Source: Anaeramoeba ignava (taxonomy: Eukaryota > Metamonada > Anaeramoebidae). Taken from it: 64,000 nt of DNA. Shown here piece by piece: positions 10,774 to 24,400 of the stretch. Location of the stretch: assembly GCA_028826165.1 (NCBI GenBank), contig JAPDFW010000136.1, positions 504,501 to 568,500 on the forward strand. Reading direction: 5' to 3'. The notes below the pieces were generated by a model. The model saw nothing but the letters and a program-made list of their open reading frames with translations. It did no database searches and was not told where the DNA came from. The position numbers were made by a program, and so were the translations under genes. Positions within the stretch are counted from its first letter, which is position 1, and every line of letters begins with the position of its first letter.

Positions 10774-12450
10774 TTTTAACAAATCAAAAAAGAAAAATGA
10801 AAAATGAAAAATGAAAAAATTTTAATATTAATTTAAATATCAATTTAATTATTAATTTAAATATCAATTTTAATATTAATTTAAATATTAATTTAAATAT
10901 TAATTTAAATATTAATTTAAATATTAATTTAAATATTAATTTAAATATCAATTTAAATATTAATTTAAATATTAATTTAAATATTAATTTAAATATTAAT
11001 TTAAATATTAATTTAAATATTAATTTAAATATTAATTTAAATATTAATTTAAATATTAATTTAAATATTAATATAAATATTAATTTAAATATTAATTTAA
11101 ATATTAATTTAAATATTAATTTAAATATTAATTTAAATATTAATTTAAATATTAATTTAAATATTAATTTAAATATTAATTTTAAATATTGATTTATTTA
11201 AATATTAATTTAAATATTAATTTAAATATTAATTTAAATATTAATTTAAATATTAATTTAAATATTAATTTAAATATTAATTTAAATATTAATTTAAATA
11301 TTAATTTAAATAATTTAAATATTAATTTAAATATTAATTTAAATATTAATTTAAATATTAATTTAAATATTAATTTAAATATTAATTTAAATATTAATTT
11401 AAATATTAATTTAAATATTAATTTAAATATTAATTTAAATATTAATTTTAAATATTAATTTAAATATTAATTTAAATATTAATTTAAATATTAATTTAAA
11501 TATTAATTTAAATATTAATTTAAATATTAATTTAAATATTAATTTAAATATTAATTTAAATATTAATTTAATATCAATTTAAATATTAATTTAAATATTA
11601 ATTTAAATATTAATTTAAATATTAATTTAAATATTAATTTAAATATTAATTTAAATATTAATTTAAATATTAATTTAAATATTAATTTAAATATTAATTT
11701 AAATATTAATTTAAATATTAATTTAAATATTAATTTAAATATTAATTTAAATATTAATTTAAATATTAATTTAAATATTAATTTAAATATTAATTTAAAT
11801 ATTAATTTAAATATTAATTTAAATATTAATTTTAAATATTAATTTAAATATTAATTTAAATATTAATTTAAATATTAATTTAAATATTAATTTAATAATT
11901 TTAATATTAATTTAAATATTAATTTAATTATTAATTTAAATATTAATTTAAATATTAATTTAAATATTAATTTAAATATTAATTTAAATATTAATTTTAA
12001 ATATTAATTTAAATATTAATTTAAATATTAATTTAAATTTAAATATTAATTTAAATATTAATTTAAATATTAATTTTAATATTAATTTAAATATTAATTT
12101 AAATATTAATTTAAATATTAATTTAAATATTAATTTAAATATTAATTTAAATATCAATTCAAATAGTTTAAATAATTTGAATATTAATTTAAATATTAAT
12201 TTAAATATCAATTTAAATATTAATTTAAATATTAATTTAAATATCAATTTAAATATTGATTTAAATATTAATTTAAATATTAATTTAAATATCAATTTAA
12301 ATATTGATTTAAATATTAATTTAAATATTAATTTAAATATCAATTCAAATAGTTTAAATAATTTGAATTATATTCAAAGTTTCATGTTTTTTTTTCAAAA
12401 GTAACTTTTAATCCTCAAATTCAATCGAAATGTAAAAAAGAAAAAAAAAA
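10774..12450. repeat. intergenic 12-bp satellite (unit AAATATTAATTT)
   Basis: From about 10830 to 12370 the sequence is an almost uninterrupted array of AAATATTAATTT, with rare variants (AAATATCAATTT, single-base slips, one AAATTTAAA interruption near 12035). It lies between the 3' end of the dynein gene and the 5' end of the small membrane-protein gene, both on -. The edges (10774-10830 and 12371-12450) are plain AT-rich sequence. No gene or splice site was found here; long in-frame peptides of NINL or KLIF are artefacts of the repeat. Confidence 0.9.
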
Positions 12451-15400
12451 TCAATCAAGAATGACAGAAACACTGTTCAAAATCCAAAAACTTTCATGAG
12501 TTTTAGACTTGAAATAAGCATCAAAAAGATAGCCAACACCCATGGAATTATTCCTATTTTTTGTAGAATAAACAGGAGCAAGAAAAGTTCCTTGCTTCCA
12601 AATTTGGGATTGCTTTTTAAGACAAGGAATAACATGGAAAACAGGAAGAGATATAGAAAGTTGATGAGGAAGTTGATGAACAAGCGAAAGGGAAGAAAAA
12701 TCGAAGCCTGCACCTTCAAGATTAAGACCGTGGATATAACAACCGATTGAAGGAGAAGAAGAAACATTTTGCGGAGAAAGAAAGTGTGTGGGAACAGTAA
12801 ACATAATTGTTTGGTCAAGAGGCCACTTGTTCTCTCGACTTGCGATTTGAAGCACGGCATTAAGAAAAGTATCCGGAAATTTGAGACCAGGAAGCCACAC
12901 AACAAGAGGTTGCCCGTTTTTCACCCAATCAAGAAATTGAGTGTATCTTTTGCGGAGATGGACAAGCCAGGAAGATAAATTTTTGTCTGTTTGGGAATCA
13001 AGAAAAGCAGATGGAACTTCTCCAACAAACAGAGAAGTTTCGAGTGACTGCAGCTTGGTTGTCATGATTGCTTCTCCTTGCTCAGCTTTGGAAAGATCTT
13101 TCAGCACAGAACGGATATTCTTGATGAGATGGTTGAATTCCTCCAGTTCTTGGAAAAGTGCAATTTGTGTTGGAGATGGTGAATAAGTTTCGTCTTTCTT
13201 CCAACCCTTTTCAATAAATTTCAAATCAAAAGGCTCTTGAGGAAGCCATTTGGTTTCAATTTCTTCCACAATCCCGAGAATTAACGACTCTCGACTTCCT
13301 CCACGACCCAAGGACACACGCGGTTGAAGATCAACTAACCCGCGCAGAATTCCATCTGCTAATGAAGTAAGATGAGAAATCTGTGAGTTGGGATGCAGCC
13401 CAAGAACTTGTGGTGAGTCGTCAAGTCGCAGTCTTGAGATCCAATCCAGATAATCTTTTCTTGTTCCAACCGCCGGAATTTGGATCGAAATATTCTCTTC
13501 TTTATTTGTGTATAAACTAAATGGTTCGCCTGTCTTTTCAAAGATAAATTTGCCAAAATATTCGCTGAAATATGTGGAAAGAACTCGACGATCAAGTTCA
13601 TCAGTCACTCTCCCTCCGTATATTGCTTGTCCGAGAAGATACCGCAAGCTCTCCCAAGGAATTTGCTCTTTGTTTTGCTGCGCACGCGTCAAATATGTGT
13701 CGAGAATCTGCATGGACACTCGGAAATCGGAATCATTGAAATCATATTGCACATTCCAGGCACATTTGCCTAATTTTTTGCGCTCAAGAAGAACAGAGTG
13801 AAGAAAAGCAAGAACGAAGACAAGTGATTTGAATTGTGGATGTTTGCAATGAACAAGTTGAACATCACTGATTTTGTTGTAGATCGTATGCAGATTTAAT
13901 TGTATCGCATTAGGGGGTTCTAAAACAACTTTGAATGAATGCTGAAGAACAGACACAGGAAACAAGGATGTGGGTTCTGTTGTCAAAAACAGGCGGAAAT
14001 CCTCATGTACAGAGAATTTTGATTCGCTTTGTGATGGAGATGCAACAGCGTTGATCTTCTCAATAAAAATCTCAAGATTCTTCAAAAAAGAAGGCATTAA
14101 GTGGCAGTTTTGAAGAAGAACCCATTGCCCTCTTCTCACCGCAGTTTCTAGCATTTTCTGTGCAACTGGTTCTTGCCCTTGTCCCAAAGAAAGAAATTTC
14201 AATCTCGCACTGTATCCGAGTCCTTCAGCAAGCTTGAAAATATCTTCTGTTGGATCTGCTCCTGGAGAAAGCACAAAGATGATAGGAGTGGTTTGTGTGC
14301 TGAATTCGTGGAAAATATCTGCGTAATTCAGTGTCGGCGGATGGATGAACCTCTCTCCAAGATGTGAACTAACATACGAGCTGAGTGATGAAACAAGACG
14401 ATCAGAACGCAAACATCTCAAAAGCATCAACATTTGGAATCCACTCACATCCCCACAAGGCGGAACTATTGCCTCGGGCTTGCTTGAAAAAACCCACAAT
14501 TTCCATTTTTCTTCTTCAGCTTTGATCTGAGAAAGGAGAGATTGGAACATATTTTCTGAGCGATCCGAAAGTGAGGATAATTGTTGCAAATCTCTCCAAT
14601 TTTTCTGCGAAATCCATTCAGGATTTTCTCCTCTTTGTTCATCCTGTAAAGAAGTGTTTCCTCTAAGAAGAAAGTCCAATTCTGGCTGCGAATATCCGTG
14701 AATATTGAGGGCGAGTTGGAAAGAAAAGAGCAGTTTGTGGCGTTCGAAAAGGCCTAAACACATGGAATTATATGCGCGCACCATCAGTTCATCAATGATA
14801 TTCTGCAATCTTGAATCAAGATTGTTTGCAGGCTGGGATTGCGTTACTGAGGATTCAAAAAGCGACAAAAATGAGCTCATTGAGACTTCATACATTGAAT
14901 TGAGTTCAGCCATCGATGCCATGGTGAAGAAAATAGAAGAGCCTCGTTTGGCAACGACCGCATAGCTTTTCCGTGCTCGATCAATCTCAGCAGCAGTTAT
15001 TTCCGACTCTTTCAGTTTCGTGTTGATTTCTGATGCCTTTGTTTTCGTTGTTTCTAGCATCTCAATCAGAGGAGCGTCGTCCAGAATATTTCCCTGACTT
15101 GATGCGAGCTGATGTAGAAGCTGATCCTCAAGTTGCTGAAGCATCAAATGGCTCTGGTTCATTGAATCAATCAATTCGGTTCGACTCTTCTCAAGATCTG
15201 CCCGCTCGATGCCAACAACAACATTCAAAAGCTGACTTTCCAATCCATATTCAGTCACCTTGCAATTTACAACACGAGATTTTCCAAATATTTCAGGCGA
15301 AAGTTCAGGGTTCTGTTGCTTTGTAGATAGATACAACATGAAGTCATCATCCCAATCTACTTCTTTATCCGCAACATTCACTGTTTTTCTCCCACCTGTT

Positions 15401-18400
15401 GATTTGAGGTTTTTGAACAAAATTGGATCAACAACAGGATCAAACCCAGAATCTGCTCCCTCAAAAACAAAGTGCTTCCCGTACTGAATCGCAAGGACAA
15501 GCTGTTGGAGGAAATTATTTGTATCAAAAGTTGATACATCCAAATTTTTTGTATGTCTTTGTTTGATCCACCGAACAAGCTGGTTTTGAGGATCAATAAG
15601 AAGCGGAAAGCGCATGCCTCTCCCAAAAGAGGCCAGAATCCCATTCTCTACTGTTGTTTGATCTATTGGCAACCCCTCAGATTGCCATTTGTTGATTTCG
15701 GCATCTGTTGTTAGTAATTCTTGCACTTGAAGTGTTGATGTGAGTGGTATTTCTTCTTTAGTAAGCTTGTGCTTCACTTCTTCAAGAACTTTGGCGCGAA
15801 ATTCTGCATTCAAAGGTCCGCAATAACCCAGAAAGCTTGCGCACAAAAGACAATCGCCTACAAGTCGCGTTTTTCTCTTTTTCAGTGACTGGGATTGTGC
15901 AGTCCATCTCAATTTCTCTGCTCCCAATCCCGTGATAAGTTGGCTCGCGCGAAACAACCGTTCTTGCATAAGTTGAGCTTGTTTCTTCAATAGTTCCAAT
16001 TCTTGTGTCGCCTTTTCATATTCCATTTCAAACTGGCGAAGCATTTGAGAGAGAGATTCTACTTCTTTTTGGATTTTGTCGAGTTCCTTTTGCGAAATTT
16101 CCAAGCTGGCTTGTGCAGTTGCAACTTTCTCTCTTTTGGGAGCAACTTCCAATGCTGTTGAATAATAATTGACTACCGCTAGCACCCAACTGATAAGTCC
16201 TGTTCCTGCAGAGGATATTTTCTTCATCGAAACGACATTGAATTTTGGATGCTTCATATATTCTTGCACCGCATTGATTTTCTGTTGTGTTAAAGTGTCA
16301 AGATCAAATTCAATCAATTCACGAAGAAAACTTGTAGAGGCCATCATCGCCTTTGCACCGCTCCAGGAAACATCCGAAAACCCACGGAGAATCACAACAC
16401 ATTCACATACACTCCGCACAAGTTCAGGCGGATTTGCAAAAGCTCGAATCTCAACAAGATCACCCCTATTTAGGTTCGACAATGCTGAACGAGCCTTTTC
16501 AAGCACAGGCAATGCTTTTTCAAGAACGGCTTCTGCTTCTCTTTTCTCTTGAGAGATCTGCTCAAATTTTTCCGCAACTTCCCGTTCCTTTTCTGAAGAC
16601 ACTTTTTTTTTCTTCTCGACTTCGCTTTTTCTCGCTGCAATTTGATCTAATAAGTCCTCGCTTGCCTGCGTTTTTTCTTCAACAACCTTTTTCTGTACTG
16701 CTAAGTTTTTTCTCAATTGCTTCACTCCCTCTTCGGCTTCTGTAAGTTTCTCCAGTCCACCTTCAATACGTTCCAGTGTTTTTTGGTTTTCAGTGATTTT
16801 TTCTTTAAGGAGAATCAGATACTCTTTTAAAAAATCCAGATAAATTTTGGGTGTAACAAAAATTTTTCTTCGGTACTTATGCTCGAAAATTACAGTGTTT
16901 TGAATGGCGTTCTGATGGGTTTCTACAAAAACTTCGATTAATCCCTTGATTAAACCCTTTCCCTTGCCATTCTGGGCAAATTCGCTAACAAAGTTCTGCA
17001 TTACCAAATTTTCCGAAAGAAGTTTTTGTCCGACCAAACGAAGCGCATCCTCGGGCCAAGTCTCGCTCATCCAATCAATTATCGTGTTGTTAAGAAGTCC
17101 CGGATATTTCGGGAAAAGCTGTCGCAATTGTTCTCCTGGCGGGAAACACAAGCACAGCCGTAAATTTTCACGACATTTTGTGATGAAATAATTCCAACAA
17201 TCTTCACGAGAAGCAAAAACTCCCGTCTCGCTGACTTCCTCTTTCAAGGAGTTTATAATCGGCTCTTTTTCTTCTTCAGAATATAAAGTGCCCACAAACG
17301 AAGTGAGCATAGAATTGATTTCCTCCATGAAACTTTCGTGAACTAGCTCCGCGCTAGTAAAAAGGAAAACAACCTTTTTCTTCTCCACTCCTGTTTTTAG
17401 ATACAATTTTTTCAACGCATCCAAAAAATCAGCTTTCCCGAATGTGCGGGTTAATTTGATCTGGAACAATTCGTATCCTGCAATAAATGCGGCCAATTTG
17501 CTGATGCTTTTTTTGCCAATCCCGTCATTTCCTATCATCAGGGCATTTCCATATCTTTGGCGTAAGATTCGATGAATTCGAACAACTTCGCAGATAAAAT
17601 TATCAAAAAGAACAAGATCCATTGGCTCATCTGGATATTTTTCATTATATTCTTCCAGCTTTTGATCAATGAAAAAACGGACATTCTCGTAATCCCCAAG
17701 ATCTTCATAAATTCTTAGCAATTCATGCCTTCTTCTTCTTTCTTCTTCTTCTTCTTGTGTTTGATCAATGAAATTCTCTTTTTCATTGTCCTGAAAAGGT
17801 TGGTCTGGTACCACTTCTGCTTTCTGCTTCGCTTTTCTCGCAATCTCACCAAAATCACCAAATAAAATGGGATTTCGGACTATATCTTCAATTTCAGTTC
17901 CGTTCAAGAAATCTGCAAAATACTTGCGCAAAGTGCCCTCAAGTTTTTGATCAACAAGAATGCGATCTTCTTCCAGAATTAGTCGAGAAGAAAAATTCAG
18001 CAAAACCTCGTTTCTCCATAGTCGAAGGAAGGAGGTAATTGATTTAAACTTCTGGGATGTACTCAGTACAACCAATCCATCATAAACGCGTGAAATATCA
18101 CGAAGACTGAATGAGTAATGGAATTTTGTTTGGGAAGGTCGCAAAGAAAGCGTAATTTGTTTAAATAGATCAAGAGTCATATCGGTCAAGCGAGAAGAAA
18201 TCGCATTTTGAATTTCAGAATTAAAAAGCGAAAGATGCGAATTCAGAAGGGAATCAAATATCATCTTGATAATGTGGGGTTGTGGAGAAGGGATATGCAT
18301 CACGTTGAATAGGGAAATGAATCGCGGATCAACTTTCCCAGGCCTCATTGCCGCTATTATCTGGACATCTCGAATTTCAATCCAGCTTAGATCTTTGTCT

Positions 18401-21400
18401 CTTCCATAAAATCCGTTATATTCAATCAAGTGCTTGAGAAAGGCTGTTGTTTGTTGAGTTTCATACTCGTCTGGTTGGGGCATGTTCAGATCATCAATGA
18501 ATATGATCAATTTTTTTCCCAGAGTAGGCCCATAAACTCCTCGTGTTCGCTTTTCTATGTGATCTAAAATGGTATTTTGGATGAACCGACTTGTTGTGGT
18601 GTTTGTGAGATTCAATTTCAAAATTGTATGACTTTCTCTCGCCAACGATCTCAAATAATTTTCAATAATTACTGTTTTGGCAGTGCCTGTGTGCCCAATA
18701 AACAAAACTGGCTTGGAAATTTTCACAAACAAATCAAGCAGAAAACCGTATCGAACTGTATCTGAAGTACTTACAAGCATCCCGTCAATAGAAGGATCAT
18801 ATGGGTGCGAGAGCTCTTCCCACAGTCTCCATTTGCCTTGGATCTCATCAAAGAAACAATCAAATAGTGTGTGCTCTTTTGGGAAAGTGCCAAAGCTTTC
18901 GTTTTCATTTCTCAAATAAATCTTCTTGATTACCTCATCCAATTCCTTTCGGGAATCAGCAACTAGAGATGAGCCTATTGACCAAATAATTGCAAAAATG
19001 AATATTGATTCAACTGTCCAAGGATCATCAAGCACTAGCTTTCCATTTTGTGTATTTTTGGAGAGGAAAGAATCCAAAATAGTCGTCAACTGAAATATCA
19101 TATTGTTTTTTGTTTGTGGGATGATTTTTGGTAAATCTTCGCACACAGCAAAACATTCAGGAAGATATTTTTGATAAAGCATATGAAAAAGATGCTCCCT
19201 TTCTTTACACAGAGATTGAACCTCATCGTTTGATTTTTGGAGTTCTACCGAAATTACAGGAATTTCTTCCCTCATTCCAAAATCAGCTTGCATTGATTCT
19301 TTGGCAGAAAAGCGTTGCTTACTCCACTTCATAAATAAAGAAAGAGGAGTCACGCTTGAGCTATCCACGTAAATCATGCCGCATCTTGATATGGTTGCTG
19401 GTGATGCAAACCGGAGATCTGAAACTTCGAATAGAAGTGAGCAGTGCGGTTGTAATCTTATTCTCTCCCCATTGGGAAGTACAAGCAACTTATTATCATC
19501 CATCAAGGAATTCATATCCTCCACGTATCGCGCATCAAGATCTCCATCAAGAAGGATTCTACGGAATTCATTTGCATCTTCTCCTAACGGCTTGTTGATT
19601 TCTCGGAAAATGCTACTGAAAATGCCGTCATTCCAATTTCTTGTCACAGTATCCAATTTACCATACAGCTCACTTAAATCAATTGCCTTTGGGTTCAACG
19701 CATAAATTTTGGTTTTATTGCCAAGGATTGTCATCGCCTTCGATAATGTTTGGATGATAGTGCTGTTGTGCGTGACTGTTCCGTCTGAAAGAAGAAATCT
19801 CTCCTCTTTGTTTTTAGGCTCTAGTTGAAATCCATAGAATTCGTTCTTTGCCTTTGCATAAATTTTCAATGGATAATAAATTAGAAATGTTTCTCCACTA
19901 AAAAAAATTCCAAAATGATTTTTTGGGGATTTTTCTATCAGATCAATCTCGTCCCAAATGTTTGAATTTGCAAATTGAATAAGAACAACACCTTCTTGCT
20001 GATTTACTCTCCAGAATTCCATTTTCTTTTCTTTGGCGAAACAACAGATCATTTTTCTGAACATTTGAAAAAAGATGAGCTCTTCTTCTGTTCGAATTGG
20101 GAAAGATAAATCAAAATGATCTTCTTTTTTACTGAATGAAATCCCCATAAAGGAATATATTATTCCTGCAAGAAAAGTCAAGAGATTTTTTCGAGCTTGA
20201 TCATCTCGATCCAAATTGATTTTATCAAATTGTGCCATTTTTTCACATCCTAATTTCACAATTTTATGTTTTTCTTTTTGCTGTTCGCATTTTGAGAATG
20301 CGCTCCCTATGATAAATCCAAGAAGAAAAGGCTCTTCATATATCGTTTCAAGTTTCAGATATTCAATTCGAAACCTCCGAAAGCCATAATGTTTTCGTTT
20401 CCATTGGGGTGATTTTCTGAGATAGCTCCTTATGGAAATATCAACTACTCGCATCTCTTCAATATTGAAGAGAGACAGAATATGGAATTCATTGATTTGA
20501 TAACTGATGCCAAGATACTGTTCAATTTCAAACATCTTCCCAAATCCGCGAGTTGTTTTCAGAACTTTTCGAGGCTGGAAATCATCTCCCATTACAAATT
20601 CACCTTGTTTAATTTTATCTACAAATTTAGCTGTATTGTTGGACATGAGAATTGGGGTATTTTTGCCTAAGCACTTTCCCGATCTGGTTCCACCCACAAG
20701 CATTACTGTGTGTCTTGTTTGCATGGTTTCATATAATTGAATCATCTTCCCAATTTGGTGCGGAATTTCTTGCAACGCCTCCATTTCCAGCGCTTGCTTG
20801 ATCGCAGAAACTAAATCTCCATTTAATTGAGGATCATTGATTGCGACATCAGGGAACATATCTTGAACTAATCCTTTAAACAGCGGGAGATCAAATTCCA
20901 CCATCTTGGGTTTGTTCGAATCTAAAATGGCTTTCATCAAAACATCCTCTTCTTTTTCTTCGGATTTCCTTTTCAAAGAGCCTGCCCTCACAAGAACACT
21001 TTTGACGGCTCTTAATCCAAAATCATAATGCAATTGTTTGGAGAGCTGAATCTTCGCTAATTTATAAATGAGAGCCATTTTCTTAGCGAGTATTTTGGCT
21101 TGGGAAAATCCTTCCGAAAAAAGCATGATTTCGCATATTAGCGATGTATCTGGCACTGTCATTACCTTTTTAGATGAATTGTGATAGTTTTTTTTTTTGA
21201 AAAAGATTTGGAAAGAATTGTTATTTTTTGTTTTTCTGAATTATTTCACTGTTTGAACTTGCTTACCACGGGGCGAAAGAGAGCCTTTAAAGAATCTGGG
21301 AGTTCAGAACGACCTAAATATCCAGGATTCATGGTAATGTGAAACCCACATTTGGGATCAAGCGTTATTTCGCGATTTTCGAAACTGAACTTTTGGGTTC

Positions 21401-24400
21401 CAATCTGTAATGCGTTTTGGATCGTTTTTAATTGACTGGAAACAACTGATAATGTTGCTGGTTCAAGTCGATTGAATTCATCAAAGCATCCCCATGCTCC
21501 GCATTGAACAAGACCAGCAAAAAAAGAGCTCATTACTCGATAATCCATTCCTTCTCCGCAATTTATCACAACGCATTTCAACGCTAAAGCTTTTGAGAGA
21601 TCCCGAACAGATTCTAGAAGAGAAAAAGAAAAATGTTTGTTTTCCTTTCCCAAATAAAAAAAGAGAAGCAATATCACTTACCCGTTTTCCCTGTTCCAGC
21701 TTGTAGAATCGAAAATAAGAAGAAAAAAAAAAAAGATAAAATGAGAGATCTAAAAAAATCATTCCCATTTTGAAAGTTTGAGAAATTAAAATGATTTACC
21801 TGGACCTGCAGGAGCGGAACCCAAATTTAGCGACAAAGCTTGTGTGACAGTGAGATTCATTCGGTCAGTTAAAGGAGTAATCACTAATCTTCCGTTCAAT
21901 CCCATATATTCATATCCATATTCGAATTTTCCTGTTCCTTGTCTCACTACAACGGTGTCTTCTTCTCTGTCCCAATAAAATCTTAATTGAGATTGCCACT
22001 CAAATTGTGTTTCGTCAGGAACTGAATCTCTCACTAATTTGCTGACAACTTCTCTTGCATGAACATCAATAATAATCATTGTATTTAATTTCTTTCGATC
22101 TTGCTTTGTGAGATCGGTTTGGATCACTTGTGTAAGATCTGAAATTTGATCGGACAATCGCTCGAGTAATTTTTTCATTGAATGCAATTCGCCTTGTTTC
22201 ATCATTTCAAACGCATATTCTACTTGGAAGGTCCAAAAGATCTGACTTCCAACAAGTGAAACCATTCCTATTTGTAATTTGGGAATTTTTGGGGATGAAT
22301 TGATTTTCATTTGTTTTGTATTTTTCCAAACAATTACATACCTGGATATTTTCGGATCCATTCGATTCGTGGAATCTTGGGATAGTAGAATAAAGCTTCC
22401 TTGGTTAAAAGTCGCAAACTTTTCCTCATTTCTGCTTCAACATTTGTCATCCATGTCTCGACATTTCCCTCCACAGGAACGGAATCATGAAAATTGAGAT
22501 GTTCTCCTTCTGGGGAAATCATTCCATCCACAATGTAGGAGGATTCTTGGTTCTCAGAAAAGGAGCCAATTTTGCGAAATTTGAGAGAAAGGGTGTTATC
22601 AAATAACTTAATGATATGCTCTTGGATGCTAGTTTGGTCGCTTGTTCCAAGAATGCTGAGAAGATCGTCATCGGAAATGAAATAGAAACGCGGAAACAAA
22701 GCCCGTTTGTAATCTAAATAGTTCTTCAGACTTTTTTGGCATGATTCTAATTGGTTCAACAACGATTTGAGGAACTCTAATCTCCCTTCCTGGAGACAAG
22801 CTTCCAGTACATTGGGATTTTGTGCGGTTTGGCTCATGATCTTACTGAAATGTTTATCGGCACCAGAAAACTTTTTTGCTTCTTGAGGTAACTGAGCAAC
22901 GATATCTTCTGAATTAAAAATGTTCTCTAAATAAATCCATTTCTTCTGCATTGATATCCACACCTCGATCACTTCCGAAATCAAAGAAAGTCTCTTTTCC
23001 CACAATCGAATTGAATCAGTGAAGGGTTCTGCAAAAGGAGATGAGCTCATTGACTGCACATTCAAATTCTGTTCGTCAACAAGAGTGATGATCTCATCCA
23101 CAGAGCTCAAGACAAGTCCTCGCTCCTCATTCCCCCGTGAGTACTTTCTGACTTCAAAATTCATTGAGTGCGTCCATTTTTCTTCGATCGAAAAAATCTC
23201 TTTTTCGATTACATCTTCTTTCATGGCTCTTATAGTTATTTGTCCAATTATATCAGCGAATCTGGTTAATTCCATTTGCAAAACACTTCCAAGAGTGAAG
23301 TTTTTTGAACCAAGCGCGAAATTTGTGTTTGTGCTGGATTGAAGTTGTTGCCAATGTCTTGGTTGAAGAGATGGGTTTTTCAAATCTTGTATTAAAGGCA
23401 TATTGTGCTTGAACTCCAGAATTTCCTTCTCGATCCCTGTCAAGAGTGCAGATTTCTTATATTGAGGAATTTTGTCAAGCTTTCGTATTTTGGTTTCGAA
23501 ATCTCCAATTATCTGGTTCATTTCTTCAAGTGCTAAATCCTGCCAAAGTGTATCGCACCAAGATTGGATTTGTTCTTTTTGTTGTTTCCACAGCTCGAAA
23601 AGTGGCTTCAAAATATTGAGCTGCTTTTCAATTATTGTCAGTGATTCGATAGAATCAATTTCAAGATGAAAAAGTTTATACTCCTCATCTGTCTTTTGCA
23701 CTTTCTGGAGATTCTCCTCGAACAATTTGAGGAATTTCTGGTATATGGAAAAAGAGTCATTTATTGATATACTGTTGTTTGTGAGTAAGTTTTGATTTTC
23801 GAAATCTTTTGCGAATGCATCAATCTCTTGGGAGATGGTTTTCCTTTGTTTTTTAGTTTTTTCTGCAAAATGGGCTTTTGTTTGCTCCAATCCTTTTTCT
23901 GTTTCAGAGGCTGTCATTTGCAAATTTTCTTTTTTTTCTTGAACGGAAACTAAAATTTCTGGAAGATTTGCCTTTTGTTCTTCTTTTTCATTTTGTTTCG
24001 GTTCAATGTCGAATTTCTCCAAGATTTGGATTTGTTGAGAAATTTCCTGAATTTCTTCGTTCATTGAAACAGCACACTCTCTAATTTGGGAAATTAAATT
24101 TAGAATTTTTTTCAAATCTGGAAGATCGCGAATTTTCTGGTTTTTTGTATGGAGAAGATCCTGTAAGAGGCTATCTATTTTGGAATCTAATTTGATTAAA
24201 TGTTGTTTCACGTTCTGGATGAGAATGTTTCCATATCGTTCGTTTTTCCATTTGCGAGCTTCATATCTTGCGATGCTTACCAAAGATTTTATATTAACAG
24301 CAATAAATTGATTTTCCAGATTTTTTTCTTTTGAACTGGTGGATTCCATTTCTTCAATTTGCGAAATGATATTGATCCATTCTTCGAATTTCAGTTCGAA

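Noticed and set aside
11189-12404. Long open frames of NINLNINL and KLIFKLIF on both strands
   Set aside because: They are six-frame translations of the 12-bp satellite, with no start context, splice structure or non-repeat residues.
19765-20673. Spliceosomal intron instead of intein
   Set aside because: The segment is a multiple of three, fully open, begins with a Cys codon and ends His-Asn before Ser with intein blocks; no GT donor lies at the break (GGAAAG/TGCTTA).
21246-22361. Dynein pseudogene fragments caused by frameshifts
   Set aside because: Each break coincides with GT-AG introns of 68-101 nt, and the joined protein is perfect across the AAA1 P-loop.
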